Part shown: in pieces, positions 16,986 through 25,336 of the stretch
How the letters are laid out: every line of letters begins with the position of its first letter
How positions within the stretch are numbered: position 1 is the stretch's first letter
Assembly (NCBI RefSeq): GCF_002407185.1
Contig: NZ_CP023563.1
Coordinates: 62,001 to 126,000, forward strand
DNA: 64,000 nt
DNA from: Brachybacterium vulturis
Lineage (GTDB): Bacteria; Actinomycetota; Actinomycetes; Actinomycetales; Dermabacteraceae
Direction: 5' to 3'
Notes under the pieces: model-generated
Seen by the model: only the letters and a program-made list of their open reading frames with translations
Told to the model about the DNA's origin: nothing
Databases searched by the model: none
Position numbers and translations under genes: made by a program

Positions 16986-19022
16986 TCACCCGACCGGCAC
17001 CCTGCTCCCCTGCGCGGCACCGGAGCGGGTGCCGATCCCGCTCCGGCCACGATCCCCGCCCCCGGCACGCGCCGCGCGCATGCCGTTGGCGATGACGACG
17101 ACCTCGGCCGCCTCGTGGATCAGCACCACGGCCGCCAGGCCCAGCACCCCGAAGAGCGCCAGCGGGAAGAGCACCACGATGATCGCGAGGGCGAGGGCGA
17201 TGTTCCCGGTCATGATCCGACGGCCGCGGCGGGCGTGGGCGAGCGCGCCGGGGAGCTGTTCCAGCTCGGTGCCGGTGAAGACGACATCGGCCGATTCCAC
17301 GGCGGCGGCCGTGCCGGTGACGCCGATCGCGATCCCCACGGTCGCCGAGGCGAGGGCCGGGGCGTCGTTGATCCCGTCGCCGACCATCGCCGTCGGCGCC
17401 TGGGCGGCGAGCCGGCGGACGTGGGCGGCCTTGTCGGCCGGGAGCTGCTCGGCGTGGACCTCGTCGATCCCCGCCTCCTCGGCGATCGCGCGGGCGGTGA
17501 GGGCATGGTCGCCGGTGAGCATCACGGTGCGGATCCCCTGGGCATGCAGGGCGGCGACCGTCGAGGCCGCTTCGGGGCGCAGTTCATCGCGCACCCCGAG
17601 CGCGCCGATCACGCGGCCGTCCTCCTCGACCACGATGAGGCTCATCCCCCGGGCGGCCATGTCCTCGGTGCGGGTGGCGAGCGGGCCGGGGGCGATCCAG
17701 CGCGGGCTGCCCACCCGGATCGCACGCCCGGCGATCTGGCCGGTGAGGCCGTGGCCCGGGGATTCCTGCACCTCCGCGGCCTGCGCGGCATCCTCCCCGG
17801 TGGCGTCGGCCGCGGCGAGGACGGCCCCGGCCAGCGGGTGGGAGCTGCTGGATTCCAGGGCGGCGGCGAGCGCGATGATCTCCTCGCGGCGACGGCCCTC
17901 GGCAGTCGCGACCTCCACCACCTGCGGTTCGTTGCGGGTGAGGGTCCCGGTCTTGTCCAACGCGACGGTCCGGATCGTGCCGAGCTGCTCGAAGGCGGCG
18001 CCGGACTTGATCACCACGCCGAACCTGCTGGCCGCGCCGATCGAGGAGATCACCGTGACCGGCACGGCGATCGCCATCGCGCACGGCGAGGCGGCGACCA
18101 GCACCACCAGCGCCCGCTCGATCCAGGTGCCGGGCTCACCGGTGACCAGGCCGACGAGCGCGACCAGGGCGGAGACCACCAGCACGACGGGCACCAGCGG
18201 TCGGGCGATCCGGTCGGCGAGCCGTGCTCGCTCCCCCTTCGCGGCGTGCGCCTGGTCCACCAGGCGCACGATCTGGGTCAGCGAGTTGTCGCGGCCGTCG
18301 GCGGTGGCGCGCAGGGACAGCGAGCCGGAGCCGTTCAGGGAGCCGGCGTGCACCTCGTCGCCGGGTCCCGCCTCGACCGGGATCGACTCCCCGGTGATCG
18401 CCGAGGTGTCGAGCCAGGAGCGGCCCTCGACGATCACGCCATCGGTGGCGACCCGGTCGCCGGCGCCGAGCAGGAGCACATCCCCGGTGCGGAGCTCGGC
18501 GGCGGGGACCAGCTCGGGACCGGCGGCACGAGAGACGCGCACGGTCTCGGGGAGCAGCGCGAGCAGGGAGCGCAGACCCTGCTTCGCGCGGTCCATCGAG
18601 CGGTCCTCGAGCGCTTCGGCGAGGGAGAACAGGAAGGCGAGGGCGGCCGCCTCCCCGACATGACCCAGCAGCACGGCGCCCAGCGCTGCGAGGGTCATCA
18701 GCAGCCCGACACCGAGCCGGGCGAGGCCACGGCCCCGCACCAGGCGGGTCACGGTGCCGGGCACGAAGGTCCAGGCACCGGCGGCGAGCGCCAGGGCGTG
18801 CACGACGAGCCCGGCGAGCTCCAGGCCCGCCCAGCCCAGCAGCAGGCCGGTCACCCACAGCGCGCCGGCGGCGAGCGGCAGCGCCAAGGAGCGGTCCCGC
18901 CACCACGGCGTGCGGTCCTCGAGCTCGAGCGTCCCGCCGGGGGCGGCCGGGGCAGAGTCACCGCAGCAGGCATCCGCGGGCGGCGGGGCCGTCGTCACCG
19001 GACCGCAGCAGTCGTCGCTCAT
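16986..19022 (-). CDS. Heavy-metal translocating P1B-type ATPase
   Basis: 678-aa membrane pump that exports a metal cation using ATP. The phosphorylated Asp is in DKTGTLTRNE, the hinge reads VGDGINDAPAL, and an ITGES actuator motif is present. The membrane metal site in helix 4 is SPC (AASPCAMA) instead of the common CPC, and the last helices read HEAAEVVVIANG. SPC is typical of P1B-4 pumps, which export Co, Fe or Zn. The N-terminus lacks a full metal-binding domain but has two vicinal Cys pairs, C5-C6 and C19-C20, each followed by Gly. ATG at 19022 overlaps the upstream regulator stop by ATGA, and the regulator's cysteines point to Cd/Pb. Exact metal is undecided. Confidence 0.92.
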   Translation of the reverse strand: MSDDCCGPVTTAPPPADACCGDSAPAAPGGTLELEDRTPWWRDRSLALPLAAGALWVTGLLLGWAGLELAGLVVHALALAAGAWTFVPGTVTRLVRGRGLARLGVGLLMTLAALGAVLLGHVGEAAALAFLFSLAEALEDRSMDRAKQGLRSLLALLPETVRVSRAAGPELVPAAELRTGDVLLLGAGDRVATDGVIVEGRSWLDTSAITGESIPVEAGPGDEVHAGSLNGSGSLSLRATADGRDNSLTQIVRLVDQAHAAKGERARLADRIARPLVPVVLVVSALVALVGLVTGEPGTWIERALVVLVAASPCAMAIAVPVTVISSIGAASRFGVVIKSGAAFEQLGTIRTVALDKTGTLTRNEPQVVEVATAEGRRREEIIALAAALESSSSHPLAGAVLAAADATGEDAAQAAEVQESPGHGLTGQIAGRAIRVGSPRWIAPGPLATRTEDMAARGMSLIVVEEDGRVIGALGVRDELRPEAASTVAALHAQGIRTVMLTGDHALTARAIAEEAGIDEVHAEQLPADKAAHVRRLAAQAPTAMVGDGINDAPALASATVGIAIGVTGTAAAVESADVVFTGTELEQLPGALAHARRGRRIMTGNIALALAIIVVLFPLALFGVLGLAAVVLIHEAAEVVVIANGMRAARAGGGDRGRSGIGTRSGAAQGSRVPVG

Positions 19023-19393
19023 CGGACCGTCTCCGCGATGGCGGCGGGGGTGGTGCAGCACAGCGGGACCGTGCAGTGCTCATCGGTGCAGGGGAGCCCG
19101 TCGTCCACCGCCAGCACCGTCTCGACCAGGGCGCCGAGCGCGGCGGTGAGGTGCGCATCGGCGATCTCGTAGCGGGTGCGTCGCCCCTCCGGGACGGCGA
19201 CGACGATCCCGCAGCCGCGCAGGCACGCCAGATGGTTCGAGACGTTCGTGCGGGTCAGGTCCAGTTCGGTGGCGAGCACGGCCGGGTAGCCCGGTTCCTC
19301 GAGCAGGGACAGCAGGATGCGGGAGCGGGTGGGATCGGCCATCGCGCGGCCCAGTCGGTTCATGACGTCGAGACGAGAAGCTCTGGTCAGCAT
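19019..19393 (-). CDS. cmtR: ArsR-family metal sensor, CmtR-like
   Basis: 124-aa winged-helix repressor. With the ATG at 19393, the three metal-ligand cysteines of Mycobacterium tuberculosis CmtR are found at identical positions: C57 and C61 in ACLRGCG and C102 in GLPCTD. Surrounding text (LGRAMADPTR, TRTNVSNHL) is also close to CmtR as I recall it. CmtR releases DNA on binding Cd(II) or Pb(II). The C-terminus here adds C107 and a further CC pair. An ATG six codons upstream is rejected because it would break this register. The DNA just upstream has CTGACCAT and CTGACTAT as 18-bp-spaced direct copies, a possible operator. It is coupled by ATGA to the metal ATPase. Confidence 0.9.
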   Translation of the reverse strand: MLTRASRLDVMNRLGRAMADPTRSRILLSLLEEPGYPAVLATELDLTRTNVSNHLACLRGCGIVVAVPEGRRTRYEIADAHLTAALGALVETVLAVDDGLPCTDEHCTVPLCCTTPAAIAETVR

Positions 19394-19453
19394 GCGCTGA
19401 CCATACAGCATCGACTGACTATTCCGGATGAGTCGCGATCTCCAGGGTGCTGA

Positions 19454-20509
19454 CTATGCGGACGTGCTGACCAGTCCGTCGTGCCGACCGGGGACGACAA
19501 CCGTCTTCAGCCCGTCGCCGCGCTCGACGGCCTCGAGGGCGGCATGAACGTCCTCCAGGGGGACCTGCCCGGTCACGAGCGGGCCAAGCGTGACCTGCTT
19601 CGCCTCAATCATCCGCAGGGCCCTCCTCCAAGAGGTGGCGGTCGACGCGAACCCACTGGTGACGGTCAGTTCCTTGAAGAGGATCTGGTCGATCGGCACC
19701 GTGACCGGTCGACCGAAGATCCCGATCTGCACGTAGCGACCGCCTCGCGCCACGGCCGCGAGAGCGACCTCGGCCGCAGCCTCACTGCCCGAGCACTCCA
19801 GGACCACATCGAAGGATCCGTCGATCAGCGGCGAGGTGGTGGTCGTGGCACCGAACCTCCCGGCGACCTCCAGGCGCCGTGCGTCACGGTCCAGGCCGCT
19901 CACCGTCACCGCCGCACCGAGCGCGCCGGCGACCTGAGCGGCGAGCTGACCCATGGCGCCCGGCCCGGTGACCAGCACCCGGTCCCCGGCTTGGACGACG
20001 GGCGGATCGAGCAGGCACTGCGTGACGCAGGCGAGAGGTTCGGCGAGCACGCCCTCGAGCGGGTCGAGCCACTGCGGCAGCTCGTGCAGGTTCAGGACGG
20101 GGAGCACGACGATCTCGGCGAATCCTCCGTGCTCGTAGCTGCCCAATGAACGGCGCTGCGGGCAGAGGTTCCGGCGGCCCGCCCGACACCAGCGACAGGT
20201 CTCGCAGGTGGAGAAGTAGGTCTCGCAGGCGACTGGTCGGCCGAGCCAGTCGGCGTCCGCCTCCCCACCGACCTCGATGACCGTGCCGGTGATCTCGTGC
20301 CCCATCACCACGGGGGCCTCGTACCCGTATTCGTCGTGGGCGACGTGGACGTCGGTGCCGCACAGGCCGGTCGCCGTCACCCGAACTGCGGCCAGGCCGG
20401 GGAGCACCTCGGGCACGGCCACCTCCGTGACGATGACGCCGTCGGGCCCGGGGCCGATCTTGACGACCGCCGGCATCGTGCGGCTCGTGGTGGGGAGGGT
20501 GGTGGCCAT
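19454..20509 (-). CDS. Zinc-dependent alcohol/polyol dehydrogenase (MDR family)
   Basis: 351-aa medium-chain dehydrogenase of the threonine/sorbitol dehydrogenase branch. Catalytic zinc residues are in GLCGTDVH and GHEITGTVIE. The structural zinc site has four cysteines in the ETYFSTCETCRWCRAGRRNLC stretch, all present. The NAD-binding region reads VTGPGAMGQLAAQ. ATG at 20509 is chosen for the GAGGAG ahead of it. It is divergent from a sugar ABC importer across 147 bp and may act on the imported polyol or sugar. Substrate is inferred from context only. Confidence 0.9.
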   Translation of the reverse strand: MATTLPTTSRTMPAVVKIGPGPDGVIVTEVAVPEVLPGLAAVRVTATGLCGTDVHVAHDEYGYEAPVVMGHEITGTVIEVGGEADADWLGRPVACETYFSTCETCRWCRAGRRNLCPQRRSLGSYEHGGFAEIVVLPVLNLHELPQWLDPLEGVLAEPLACVTQCLLDPPVVQAGDRVLVTGPGAMGQLAAQVAGALGAAVTVSGLDRDARRLEVAGRFGATTTTSPLIDGSFDVVLECSGSEAAAEVALAAVARGGRYVQIGIFGRPVTVPIDQILFKELTVTSGFASTATSWRRALRMIEAKQVTLGPLVTGQVPLEDVHAALEAVERGDGLKTVVVPGRHDGLVSTSA

Positions 20510-20656
20510 GACGGGCTCCTCGGTCGGGTGCGGCGGCGGCACGACGCGACGCCGTCATCACGATCCAATCACCGAAAGGAGGCCTGCGTCACATCCGGTA
20601 TATCTTGAGAGCAGCCATCACAACAGCAGGTTCGGTCGCGCGAAGAGGAGCCCCCG

Positions 20657-21964
20657 ATGAGGCAGACGAAGTGGACGAGCACACGAAGGACCTTCATGGC
20701 AGCGAGCGCCGCAGTGATGGGCGCAGGGGCCCTCACCGCGTGCGGCGGCGGCAGCGGTGGCGGAGGTGGTGATTCGAAAACGCTGAACATCACCCTGGCG
20801 AATCATGTATGGACCGACCTCATCACCAAGAAGATCTCGGAATTCGAAGACGAGACGGGCATCACCGTGGTCGTGAGCCAGCTGAGCGAGGATCAGCTGG
20901 TCGACAACTACAAGGTCAAGCTCAACGCGGGCTCCGAGGACATCGACGTGATGATGTACCGGCCCCTGCAGGTCGGCAAGCTGTTCGGACAGAGCGGCTA
21001 TCTGCAGGACATCTCCGACCGGGTGGCCGACGCAGGGGACTGGAACTGGGACGACTTCCAGAAGGGCCCCGTCGAGCTGACCACCTATGAGGACCAGACC
21101 GTCGGCGTCCCGCTCATCACCGAGAGCGAGATGGTCTACTACCGCAAGGACCTCCTGGAGGCCGCCGGTCTCGAGGCGCCCACCACCATGGAGGAGCTCG
21201 AGAACGCGGCCAAGACCATCAAGGAGGACAACCCCGGCACCGCAGGCATCGTGATGCGCAGCCAGGCCTCCGCCGCGGTCACCCAGTTCTCCGGCTTCCT
21301 CTACAGCCACGGCGGCACCTGGATCGACGACAGCGGCAACTCCGCCATCGACAGCCCGGAGGCCAAGGAGGCCTACGCCTACTACGGCGGGCTCCTGCAC
21401 GACTACGGGCCTGACCAGATGAGCACCGACATGAGCTGGCCCGAGGCCTCCGCGATCTTCGCCCAGGGCAACGCCGGGTTCTGGATCGACGCCTCGAGCC
21501 TCTACCAGAACGTCTACGACCCGGAGAAGTCCAAGGTCGCCGACCAGGTCGGGTTCGCCGCGTTCCCCGCCGGCCCCGATGGCTCCAAGCCGTACAACGT
21601 CGCCGCCTGGGCCCTGGCCATCAACAGCCAGTCCCCGAATAAGGACAACGCCTGGGAGTTCATCCGGTGGGCCACCAGCCCCGAGATGACGCTCGAGATC
21701 CAGAAGGCGGGCGTGCCCAGCGCCCGCACCTCGGTGTGGGAGGACCCCGCCGGCACCGAGAGCTACCCCGAGGAGCTCGCGACCGCGATCGCGAAGAACG
21801 CCGAGAACGGCGTGGGTTATGACCGCCCGCGCGTGAACGGCGTGGCCCAGGCCCGCGAGATCGTGGGCGGCCCCATCGTCGCCGCGATCACCGGCGAGGA
21901 CTCCGATGCCGCCGCCGACGAGGCGAGCACGCAGTTCCAGGAGCTTCTGGAGGGCGAGGAGTAA
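20657..21964 (+). CDS. Sugar ABC transporter substrate-binding lipoprotein, family 1
   Basis: 435-aa extracellular binding protein of the MalE/UgpB-like family. The signal peptide has twin arginines (R10-R11, RRTFMAAS) and a lipobox LTAC ending at C29, followed by a Gly-rich tether, so it is likely a Tat-exported lipoprotein. It is the first gene of a three-gene importer (binding protein, two permeases) without its own ATPase, as is usual where a shared MsiK-type ATPase serves several importers. AAGAGGAG precedes the ATG. The divergent dehydrogenase suggests a polyol or sugar ligand. The gap 20510-20656 has a TATATC box near 20599 but no convincing -35. Confidence 0.93.
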   Translation: MRQTKWTSTRRTFMAASAAVMGAGALTACGGGSGGGGGDSKTLNITLANHVWTDLITKKISEFEDETGITVVVSQLSEDQLVDNYKVKLNAGSEDIDVMMYRPLQVGKLFGQSGYLQDISDRVADAGDWNWDDFQKGPVELTTYEDQTVGVPLITESEMVYYRKDLLEAAGLEAPTTMEELENAAKTIKEDNPGTAGIVMRSQASAAVTQFSGFLYSHGGTWIDDSGNSAIDSPEAKEAYAYYGGLLHDYGPDQMSTDMSWPEASAIFAQGNAGFWIDASSLYQNVYDPEKSKVADQVGFAAFPAGPDGSKPYNVAAWALAINSQSPNKDNAWEFIRWATSPEMTLEIQKAGVPSARTSVWEDPAGTESYPEELATAIAKNAENGVGYDRPRVNGVAQAREIVGGPIVAAITGEDSDAAADEASTQFQELLEGEE

Positions 21965-22057
21965 GCAGCGAGTTCCACAGCAGCTGCAGGTGCGGATGCA
22001 TCCCGTTGCCGGGTGCCTCCGCACCTGCCCGTGCAGGCCGAGTGGGTGAGAGAACGC

Positions 22058-22981
22058 ATGACCACGACCGTCCAGGACGCTCCCGGCTCCCGTGAGCGCG
22101 CCTCCCGGTGGATGAACGCCCACCGGAAATGGATCCTCGCCGCCCCGGCGATGATCTTCACCGCCCTGCTGATCACCTTCCCGATCGGGTGGACGCTCTA
22201 CCTGAGCCTCACCGACGCCAGGGGATCCGTGCGCAGCCCCAAGGACTTCGTCGGGATCGAGAACTACCTCAGCATCCTCAGCGATCTCGACCGGTTCTGG
22301 CCGGCCGTCGTGCGCACAGCGGCGTTCACCACCGGGGCGCTCGTGCTCGAGCTCATCCTCGGCATGCTGATCGCCCTGCTGCTGTGGCGACCGTTCCGCG
22401 GCCAGCGGTGGGCGCGCACAGCCATCCTGCTGCCCTTCGTCGCCACGCCCGTCGCGGTCGCCATGATGTGGCGGCTGATCTTCGAACCGAACATCGGCTT
22501 CGCCAACCGATTCCTGAGCTGGTTCGGGATCCCCGCCCAACCCTGGCTCTCGGACCCCACCACGACCCTGCCCACGCTGGTCCTCGTCGACGTCTGGGAG
22601 TTCACCCCGATGGTCGCGCTGATCCTGCTGGCCGGGCTGACCACCATCCCGGAGGAGATCGAGGAGGCCGCCCGGATCGACGGGGCCGGCGCCTGGCAGC
22701 GCTTCTGGTCCATCACCCTGCCTCTGCTGCGGCCCGTCGTGCTGGTCGCGGTGCTGCTGCGGGCGATCGACGCCCTGAAGACCTTCGACCTGCTGTACGT
22801 CACCAAGGGGCAGGGCGGTGGATCCTTCCACGAGGCGGAGACGCTGAACATCTTCGTCTACGACCTCACCTTCAAGTACAACGACTACGGGGCCGCTTCC
22901 GCCGCACTGATCATCTTCTTCCTGATGATCCTGGTGGTCATGTGGTTCCTGACCTTCCGTCGACGAGGGGCGAAGCTATGA
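22058..22981 (+). CDS. Sugar ABC transporter permease (MalF/UgpA type)
   Basis: 307-aa inner-membrane permease with six predicted helices. The EAA loop reads EEIEEAARIDGAGAWQRFW, the standard contact site for the ATPase. The first helix follows a short basic tail (AHRKWILAAPAMIF). ATG at 22058 is chosen; only a weak GAGAGAA lies ahead, and the longer frame upstream lacks family similarity. Its stop overlaps the second permease start by ATGA. It lies 93 bp after the binding protein gene. Confidence 0.92.
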   Translation: MTTTVQDAPGSRERASRWMNAHRKWILAAPAMIFTALLITFPIGWTLYLSLTDARGSVRSPKDFVGIENYLSILSDLDRFWPAVVRTAAFTTGALVLELILGMLIALLLWRPFRGQRWARTAILLPFVATPVAVAMMWRLIFEPNIGFANRFLSWFGIPAQPWLSDPTTTLPTLVLVDVWEFTPMVALILLAGLTTIPEEIEEAARIDGAGAWQRFWSITLPLLRPVVLVAVLLRAIDALKTFDLLYVTKGQGGGSFHEAETLNIFVYDLTFKYNDYGAASAALIIFFLMILVVMWFLTFRRRGAKL

Positions 22982-23847
22982 CGACGACGCTGCCCACCGG
23001 CTCCGCCACGGCCCCTGCGCGACGGAGGAAGCCAGCGCGCACCAAGGTCTACCCGGTGGTGCGCGGCATCCTGATCGTCCTGGTCATCCTGATCTTCGTG
23101 CTGCCGCTGGCCTGGATGGTGATGGCCTCGTTCAAGACGAACGTCGACATCAACGACACCTCGAAGACCTTCCTCTTCGAGCCGGTGCTGTCGAACTATG
23201 CGAACGTCTTCGGCAATGCGAACTACGGACAGTTCGTGTTCAACAGCTTCTGGGTGGCGGCGTGGGCCACGGGGCTGTCGCTGCTGCTGGGAGTCCCGGC
23301 CGCGTTCGCGATGAGCCGCTTCAGCATGCAGAAGTCCGCGCTGACGGTGCTGCTGGCTCGCATCATCCCCGGTATCAGCCTGCTGGTGCCCTGGTACTAC
23401 GTGTTCGCGAACCTGGGCATGGTGGGCGGCTACGGCGTGCTGATCCTGTCGCACATGTTCATCCTCATCCCGATCAGCGTCTACATCATGATGTCGTTCT
23501 TCGACTCGATGCCGCTCGAGCTGGAGGAGGCCGCCCTGGTCGACGGCCTCACCCCGATCGGAGCCTTCCTGCGCATCCTGCTGCCGCTGTCGGTCCCGGG
23601 GATCGCGACGGCGGGCATCCTGTCGTTCATCTTCTCCTGGAACAACTTCATGTTCGCCCTGGTGCTCTCCGGCGCGGACACCAAGACGCTGCCGGTGGCC
23701 GTGTTCGACTTCGTCTCCTATGCGAGCATCGACTGGGGCGCGATCATGGCGGCGACCGTCGTGATGACCCTCCCGATCGTGGTGATCGCCGTGATCGGCC
23801 AGAAGTACATCGTCTCCGGGCTGACCGCCGGCGCGACGAAGGGGTGA
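22978..23847 (+). CDS. Sugar ABC transporter permease (MalG/UgpE type)
   Basis: 289-aa inner-membrane permease with six predicted helices and the EAA loop LELEEAALVDGLTPIGAFLR. A basic N-terminal tail (RRRKPARTK) precedes the first helix. The start at 22978 is fixed by the ATGA overlap with the first permease stop, and the open frame extending further upstream is a shadow. Its 3' end overlaps, on the other strand, the read-through tail of the broken Abi gene. No ATPase gene follows. Confidence 0.92.
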   Translation: MTTTLPTGSATAPARRRKPARTKVYPVVRGILIVLVILIFVLPLAWMVMASFKTNVDINDTSKTFLFEPVLSNYANVFGNANYGQFVFNSFWVAAWATGLSLLLGVPAAFAMSRFSMQKSALTVLLARIIPGISLLVPWYYVFANLGMVGGYGVLILSHMFILIPISVYIMMSFFDSMPLELEEAALVDGLTPIGAFLRILLPLSVPGIATAGILSFIFSWNNFMFALVLSGADTKTLPVAVFDFVSYASIDWGAIMAATVVMTLPIVVIAVIGQKYIVSGLTAGATKG

Positions 23848-24775
23848 GCGGGCCGGCACCGGCGCGCCCTACCACCGCGGTCCATTCTGCGTTCCTCCCA
23901 CTCGGCTGCAGAGGCCCGCACCCAGGAACTCAGCAGGTAGGCGATCACGGCCAGAGCGTTGTAGGTGCCAAAATCTCTCTTGGGCGAATCCGGCGCGCTG
24001 AGATGATCGAGGAGAGGGATCTTCCCCACGGTCGGCCGTGACGGTGCATTCTGGAGCTTCCGGTTGAAGAGCCTGGCGTGATGAGCGGCGACGTTCCGCA
24101 CGTAGTTCAGACTGGCCAGCCAACTGGTCATGATCTTCTTCGTAGGCACGCCGAACGCATAGGCGATCTTCTCCGCATCCTGCTGGAGCATCCCTCGGTA
24201 CACGCGGGAGAGCTGGCCCATCTCGAGCAGTTCGGTGAGCGCCCAGATCGGCATTCGCCCGTCGTACTTCTCCCGAAAGTGCTCTACGAACAGTTCATCG
24301 GATTTGTCCCGGCTCTCTTTCACCCGCTGCAACCACAGCACATGCGCACCGGCACGGGGATCTCGACTGTCCGTCCGCGGGGCCGTGAACGCTTCTGTGA
24401 AGCATGCAGGGTCCTCATGCGCGAAGGCCGACAACTCCCAGAGGACGTATCCGGTCCTCATCCGCAGAGCGACGTCAAGGCGTTCAGCACCTTCCATGAC
24501 CAGCATGCGCAACCTACGGTCGAAGTCGATGATCTGCTCAGCGTGGTGGAGCGCGGTGCCTGGCCGGTACCGGCTGAGCACACGCCTCCGTGTGCGGCCT
24601 CCCCGCCCCGCTCTTCCGAGCGGAGGAACGGGTACAGGTACCCGGTGAGCCGGTAGTACCCGACAGATTGCAGGAGAGCGGCAGCACGGCTCTCGTCACC
24701 GATCTCGAGACCCCGTGCAACGAGCCGCTCGACCTGCTTCTCCAGAGGAAGCCACACCTTCGTGTACTCCACCAT
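23718..24775 (-). pseudogene. Abi_2 family abortive infection gene, frameshifted
   Basis: The gene starts with ATG at 24775 behind GAAGGAG and encodes the Abi_2 N-terminus (VEYTKVWLPLEKQVERLVARG, then GYYRLTGYLYPF). Around 24590-24620 it leaves frame. The rest of the family (RPGTALHHAEQIIDFDRRLR, the RNVAAHHARLFNR block, FGTYNALAVIAYLL) is in the frame shifted by -1, ending at 23718, and the first frame stops at 24458. A single lost base in the G-rich stretch (GGGGCGGGG on the coding strand) explains this. The last roughly 45 residues read through into antisense of the permease gene, so the natural C-terminus also seems lost. AbiD/AbiF-type proteins protect against phage by growth arrest. Likely inactive unless rescued by frameshifting or a sequencing error. 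Confidence 0.8.
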
Positions 24776-24795
24776 GAGACTCCTTCACACAGAAA

Positions 24796-24826
24796 ATCAG
24801 CCCGCGCCATGAGGCAACGGGCTGAT
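24796..24826 (-). ncRNA. Hairpin upstream of the Abi_2 gene (possible structured RNA or attenuator)
   Basis: A perfect 9-bp stem (ATCAGCCCG at 24796-24804 and CGGGCTGAT at 24818-24826) with a 13-base loop lies 20 bp ahead of the Abi start. On the coding strand it is followed by TTTTC, so it resembles an intrinsic terminator placed in the leader. It could attenuate the gene or be part of a small RNA partner of Abi_2. Its function is unknown. Confidence 0.45.
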
Positions 24827-25336
24827 CGTGATAGTCCGATCATAGCACCGAGCCCTGACGGGTACTGCTCGACCTTCGGGCCCTCGCCCGGGAGTCCGTC
24901 GATTCGACGTCCCCTTCGAACAGCGCCCATCGTTCAGCTCGAGCGGACAGTCAGGTAACGAGCCATCGCCAGGCACGGCGCCACCATTTCCGCCTCTCCG
25001 GATGAGGTGGCGGGACAGGATCTCCCGGGACGGCCCGGGCACTCGCAGCCAGATCGTCTTCCCCCACACTGTCGCTGCCCCTTCATGGCGCGGCATCCCC
25101 ATGGTTCCCCTCACTCGTTCTCGGCCGACATCGTCATCGTCATCGTCATCGTCATCGTGGAACGGCAACGACTCTAGCGATGGGGTCGGACGGACGAGCG
25201 CAGCATGTGGCACTCCCACGCGCCCCGGTCCCTCTCGGCGGTCGTCCGGCTTGTCATGCAGGCACCGACGGCGGCGCGGCGATCCGCCATATCGCGCGCG
25301 AGCCACATAGTGATGAGAGGTGGCATATCTGCCAGC
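24827..25336. other. Intergenic region without a recognisable gene
   Basis: About 510 bp between the broken Abi gene and the racemase-like gene. Open frames here run through a simple repeat and have no family-like content. The only clear structure is the CATCGT repeat. The region may be remnant DNA from the same acquisition as the Abi gene. Confidence 0.5.
25129..25158. repeat. Hexanucleotide repeat (CATCGT)5
   Basis: Five exact tandem copies of CATCGT in non-coding DNA. Six-base repeats keep reading frame; here no real gene crosses it. It may vary in length by replication slippage. Confidence 0.9.

Noticed and set aside
20618-22831. 737-aa open frame antisense to the sugar importer genes
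   Set aside because: A long shadow frame typical of high-GC DNA; the plus-strand genes have signal peptide, lipobox and permease motifs.
23848-23870. GCCGG-CA-CCGGC inverted repeat after the second sugar permease as terminator
   Set aside because: The arms are only 5 bp and no T-run follows, so it cannot be told from background in this GC-rich DNA.
24797-25306. Minus-strand open frame encoding a run of nine Asp
   Set aside because: The Asp run is only the CATCGT repeat translated; there is no ribosome site or family-like sequence, and an opposite frame there is equally open.
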